From positions 1 to 10,291 of the forward strand of contig CAYYOS010000090.1 of assembly GCA_964473355.1 (NCBI GenBank): a stretch of DNA of 10,291 nucleotides, written 5' to 3'. Position numbers and translations under genes: made by a program. Within the stretch, counting starts at the first letter, position 1. Each line of letters begins with the position of its first letter. The notes beneath the pieces were generated by a model. It did no database searches and was not told the origin of the DNA. It worked only from the letters and a program-made list of their open reading frames with translations. This document shows, in pieces, positions 7,298 through 10,291 of this stretch. Source of the DNA: CAYYOS01 sp964473355. GTDB taxonomy: Bacteria > Pseudomonadota > Gammaproteobacteria > Burkholderiales > REEB80.

Positions 7298-8086
7298 ATG
7301 GCTTTTCTTGCGAACAAAAAAATTCTGATCGCTGGCCTGGTTAGCAATCGCTCCATTGCCTATGGAATCGCGACCGCTATGCGCCGCGAAGGCGCAGAAC
7401 TGGCCTTTACCTATCAAAGTGAAAAGCTTAAAGACCGCGTATACAAGCTAGCCCAGGATTTTCAATCGCAAGCTATATTTCCGTGCGATGTTGCAAGTGA
7501 CCATGAGATCGACAAAATGTTCGAAGGCCTAAAACAAGCTTGGCCCCATTTAGATGGCATCGTACATTCTATCGCCTACGCCCCGCAAGCGGCTTTGGAG
7601 GGCGATTACTTGCGATCGGTGACGCGAGATTTTTTTCACACCGCGCACGATATTAGCTCCTACAGCTTTGCAGCGCTGGCTAAAGCGGCCTTGCCGATGC
7701 TAGCGGGTCGAAATGCGGCCTTGCTTACTTTGAGTTATTTAGGAGCGGAACGCACGTTGCCCAATTATAATGTAATGGGTGTAGCCAAGGCCAGTCTGGA
7801 AGCCAATGTACGCTATATGGCGCAAAGTTTAGGGGCAACAGGCATCAGGGTAAACGGGATATCCGCGGGACCTATAAAAACCCTAGCCGCTGCGGGCATA
7901 TCCGACTTTGGCAAAATCTTACACTATGTCGGCAGAAACGCGCCTTTACAGCGTAACGTGACGTTGGAGGAGGTAGGAAATGCGGCTGCTTTTTTATGCA
8001 GTGATCTGGCGAGCGGAATAACCGGGGAAATCGTTCACGTGGATGCGGGGTTCAATATCACCGCCGTACCTGTAGATTTTGCGTAA
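7298..8086 (+). CDS. fabI: Enoyl-[acyl-carrier-protein] reductase (NADH), FabI
   Basis: FabI catalyses the last reduction of each fatty-acid elongation cycle in the cytoplasm, turning trans-2-enoyl-ACP into acyl-ACP with NADH. At 262 residues it has the E. coli length and aligns along its whole span. The cofactor loop is IAGLVSNRSIAYGIA (11-25). The active-site pair is Y157 and K164 in YNVMGVAK (Tyr-x6-Lys), with Y147 in SYLGAER; numbering is E. coli +1 here. The GPIKTLAA segment (191-198) and the C-terminal DAGFNI (249-254) are also conserved. One substitution stands out: SIAYAP (91-96) has A93 where E. coli has G93, a residue whose replacement reduces diazaborine and triclosan sensitivity in E. 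coli; the nearby F204 (E. coli F203) is kept. It appears monocistronic, divergent from the peptide operon and convergent with ppiD. Confidence 0.98.
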   Translation: MAFLANKKILIAGLVSNRSIAYGIATAMRREGAELAFTYQSEKLKDRVYKLAQDFQSQAIFPCDVASDHEIDKMFEGLKQAWPHLDGIVHSIAYAPQAALEGDYLRSVTRDFFHTAHDISSYSFAALAKAALPMLAGRNAALLTLSYLGAERTLPNYNVMGVAKASLEANVRYMAQSLGATGIRVNGISAGPIKTLAAAGISDFGKILHYVGRNAPLQRNVTLEEVGNAAAFLCSDLASGITGEIVHVDAGFNITAVPVDFA

Positions 8087-8118
8087 GCCCGGCTTAAACT
8101 GTGACTAATGGTTTTGTG

Positions 8119-10035
8119 TTACTGTTCGGTCTTCTCTAGATTTTCTTTTACTATTTCGAGCTTAGCCTGTTGCTTTAAACTTTCTAAGTAAGCATCGAAC
8201 TGGGCGCGCGCCAGCATGCTCCGGGCCCGTTCTTGATAGGCTTTGGTTTTGCCTGCGGCTTTAACATCCGGCGGAATTATCTTGCTTAATTTAACAATGG
8301 TGTATCCACCATCCTGGCTATCTACCCCAGCGTAAGCGGGAAAGGTAGCAGCTTTAATCTGAAATGCGCTTTTTACCACGTTGTCAGTTAGGCCCATAGT
8401 TTGCGCGCGACTTATAAGCTGCGGTTTGCCCCAAGCAAGCTTAGCTGATGCGCCCTTGGTCAAGTCCGCCAAGGCTTTTTTCCCTTGCTCTTTAGCAAGG
8501 CGGGCGGCAGCTTCCAGCTGCAGTCGCCGCTCAATTTCAGCCGCGACTTCTTGGTAACTGCGTTGCCTCGCCGGCTTGTAATCGACAACGCGCGCCGACA
8601 CAAGCGTGCCGGGCTGTACCTCGATCGCCTCGGTATTACGCTTTTCTTTCAAAGCCTCGGCGGAAAAAAGTGCGGCGATGAGTTTAGGATGATTTAATAG
8701 CGCTAACTCGCCGCCTTTTCGACTAATCCATGGCCCGCTATGTAACTCGAGAGAAAGCGCTTCCGCCACTCCTTTAAGGCTGTCTGATTGCTCATAAACC
8801 ATGTTACCAAAGGGCTCGGCCAACTCATTAAAGCGTTTGCGAGCGCTAGCCTGTTTAAGCTGAGCTTCGATTTCGGGTTTTACATCGGCTAATGGACGTT
8901 CCTGTATCGGCTTAATCGCTTCTAGTTTGATAATGTGAAAGCCAAATTCCGTCGTAATGGGCCCCTTAATTTCCCCCACCTTCATGCTAAACAACGCTTG
9001 CTCAAAAGGGGGCACAAGCGCACCCCTGGGGACGTAGCCTAAGTCTCCCCCTTGCGGCGCTGAACCGGAATCTTGTGAGTGTTGCTTGGCGAGCTGAGCA
9101 AACTGGGTCGGGTTGGCTTTAGCTTCTTTATATAAGCCCTCGGCTTGCGCTAAGGCCTTACTTTTTTCTGTGGCGCTGGCATTAGCATTGACGGCAATCA
9201 AAATATGTCGCGCTTGGCGCTCCTCTGCAGTTTGATATTTAGCCTTATTGTCTTGGTAAGCCTTTAGAATGTCTGCCTCGCTAATGGTGGTCCGACGCAT
9301 TAATTCGTCCACCGATACGACCAAATACTCCACTTTTACTTGTTCAGGGAGGGCAAATTGTTGCCGATTTTTCTCGTAGTAGGCTTGGGCGGACGCGGGG
9401 CTAACTGTAGCCTGCGCTAAAAATTGTTGGGGCGTAAAAGTGGCGACGCTGATTTCGCGTTGTTGTTCGCTAAGACTAATAATTTCGGTAAGCGTCGTTT
9501 GCGGTAACAGCGCTGTTTGAGTAATGCTGTTTTCCAGTTGCTGCACAGAAAGATCCAATTTCAAATTGGATTCAAAGGTCGCGGGCGTCATCTTTTGACG
9601 CCGCAGCAGCGCTTCATAGCGGGCTCCGGAAAATTGCCCTTGCTCTTGAAACTCTGGTATCGCGGCAATTCTTGCTGCCAAGTCTTGGTCACTCACGACG
9701 TAGCGGCCACGTATTACCTCTTGGGTCAACAACTTACGATTAATCAATTCGTCCAGTATGGATTTGCGCGCGTTACTTGATTCTAAAATAGCGGGATCGT
9801 ATCTTTCGCCCAACATGTTGCGCAAGCGATCTCTTTGTTGATTAAGTGCCTCCTCGAACTCTTGTTGGCTTATTTTCTCGTCATTTAACATTGCGACGTA
9901 ACGCGCTTTGCCCTGGGACTGAACATAATCGCCTACACCCACAAACACAAAGGATAAAATAATGAGGGTGAGTATTGAGCCCATTATTATTTTGGCGGGT
10001 AGGCTCTGTTGCCCTTCGCGTAAAAATTCGAACAT
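8119..10035 (-). CDS. ppiD: Peptidyl-prolyl isomerase-like periplasmic chaperone PpiD
   Basis: This is an inner-membrane-anchored periplasmic foldase, thought to assist proteins emerging from the Sec translocon. It has one N-terminal helix (about residues 15-35, IIMGSILTLIILSFVFVGVG), positive residues before it, and no cleavage site. A SurA-type N-terminal chaperone domain follows (about 40-230). A parvulin domain lies at about 274-375, with RHILI (276-280), SGSAPQGGDLGY (323-334) and FGFHII (364-369). The C-terminal part (about 400-625) is rich in charged helices and seems to hold a degenerate second parvulin-like region, ending in a helical tail. Length 638 matches E. coli PpiD (623). The ATG lacks a recognisable Shine-Dalgarno, but it is the only start giving the anchor helix. 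A tRNA-Asp lies upstream on the same strand and fabI is convergent downstream. Confidence 0.95.
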   Translation of the reverse strand: MFEFLREGQQSLPAKIIMGSILTLIILSFVFVGVGDYVQSQGKARYVAMLNDEKISQQEFEEALNQQRDRLRNMLGERYDPAILESSNARKSILDELINRKLLTQEVIRGRYVVSDQDLAARIAAIPEFQEQGQFSGARYEALLRRQKMTPATFESNLKLDLSVQQLENSITQTALLPQTTLTEIISLSEQQREISVATFTPQQFLAQATVSPASAQAYYEKNRQQFALPEQVKVEYLVVSVDELMRRTTISEADILKAYQDNKAKYQTAEERQARHILIAVNANASATEKSKALAQAEGLYKEAKANPTQFAQLAKQHSQDSGSAPQGGDLGYVPRGALVPPFEQALFSMKVGEIKGPITTEFGFHIIKLEAIKPIQERPLADVKPEIEAQLKQASARKRFNELAEPFGNMVYEQSDSLKGVAEALSLELHSGPWISRKGGELALLNHPKLIAALFSAEALKEKRNTEAIEVQPGTLVSARVVDYKPARQRSYQEVAAEIERRLQLEAAARLAKEQGKKALADLTKGASAKLAWGKPQLISRAQTMGLTDNVVKSAFQIKAATFPAYAGVDSQDGGYTIVKLSKIIPPDVKAAGKTKAYQERARSMLARAQFDAYLESLKQQAKLEIVKENLEKTEQ

Positions 10036-10237
10036 AGTTACATGGGGTTCTGTAAGGGGTTTAGCGGGCCAGATAAAACACCTCGAGTACTTTTTTCGCG
10101 CACACGCTTTGCGCGAATCAAGGTGCTATTTGCAAAAGAATCTGGAATAAAGAAGCTCCTGGTATTAGCTTGGGATAACCCTATCGAGGTATGCATCGAA
10201 CGTGTTCTTGTTTACTAAGCACTTTTTGTATTAGTTG
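10036..10237 (-). promoter_or_regulatory. Leader/intergenic region between tRNA-Asp and ppiD
   Basis: This 202-base stretch is presumed to contain the ppiD promoter, or to be read through from the tRNA transcript. I could not pick a convincing -35/-10 pair. It contains a 7-bp perfect inverted repeat at 10095-10117 and a 52-codon open frame ending 2 bases before the ppiD ATG. No intrinsic terminator for the tRNA is obvious. Confidence 0.4.
10095..10117. repeat. GC-rich inverted repeat in the ppiD leader
   Basis: TTCGCGC and GCGCGAA pair perfectly around a 9-base loop. In the - strand transcript the hairpin is followed by an A run rather than a U run. On the + strand the T run precedes it. It therefore does not look like a canonical intrinsic terminator in either direction and may be an operator or mRNA structure. 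Confidence 0.5.
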
Positions 10238-10291
10238 TGGCGGAGTGGACGGGACTCGAACCCGCGACCCCCGGCGTGACAGGCCGGTATT
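10238..10291 (-). tRNA. tRNA-Asp (anticodon GTC), 5' end outside window
   Basis: Reading the - strand into the window, the sequence gives an anticodon arm with a 5-bp stem CCGGC/GCCGG and loop CTGTCAC, anticodon GTC at 10278-10280. It continues with variable loop GGGTC and T arm GCGGG-TTCGAGT-CCCGT (one G-U pair). It ends with acceptor strand CCACTCC, discriminator G and an encoded CCA ending at 10238. The T loop and overall sequence closely match bacterial tRNA-Asp. The D arm and 5' acceptor strand are beyond the right edge. Confidence 0.95.

Noticed and set aside
8084..8096. TAAGCCCGGCTTA palindrome at the fabI stop as a terminator
   Set aside because: The stem is only about 5 bp with a 3-base loop, and no T run follows on either strand, so it is not a credible intrinsic terminator.
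10238..10291. tRNA-Asp 3' end as an integration site for a mobile element
   Set aside because: No integrase gene and no repeat of the tRNA 3' end were noticed in the window; the neighbours are housekeeping genes.

Overview
The window looks like ordinary chromosomal DNA of a proteobacterium, most likely a betaproteobacterium. The evidence is an FabI very close to the E. coli type, an inner-membrane PpiD, Gram-negative-style signal peptides, and a tRNA-Asp just upstream of ppiD. From general knowledge, hupB, tRNA and ppiD genes often sit together near clpX-lon in that class; no search was run. Coding density is high. I see no insertion sequence, phage gene, CRISPR array or integration scar.

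Right part (about 7.3 kb to the end): fabI (+ strand, enoyl-ACP reductase) converges on ppiD (- strand, membrane-anchored periplasmic chaperone of the parvulin family), with only 32 bases between their stop codons. Upstream of ppiD is a leader of about 200 bases with a GC-rich inverted repeat. The 3' three-quarters of a tRNA-Asp(GTC) gene then runs off the right edge. Both are on the - strand.

Left part (1 to about 7.2 kb): one compact - strand operon, read right to left. It encodes a periplasmic peptide-type solute-binding protein (family 5), a signal-peptide-bearing M3 zinc oligopeptidase that starts at TTG, a DppB-type permease, a DppC-type permease, and a fused double-ATPase that leaves the window at position 1. 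Gaps are 15, 18 and 9 bases and then a 4-base ATGA overlap, so the five genes are almost certainly co-transcribed. Together they would form a complete oligopeptide importer with its own secreted peptidase: peptides entering the periplasm could be trimmed by the peptidase, captured by the binding protein, moved through the two permeases, and driven by the ATPase.

The operon and fabI diverge from a 90-base intergenic region. It contains a perfect 6-bp inverted repeat with a 5-base spacer, a candidate operator. The most interesting points are the apparently exported M3 peptidase wired into a peptide ABC operon, its CPAC motif, and the alanine at the FabI position linked to triclosan response in E. 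coli. Nothing here is clearly a new system.
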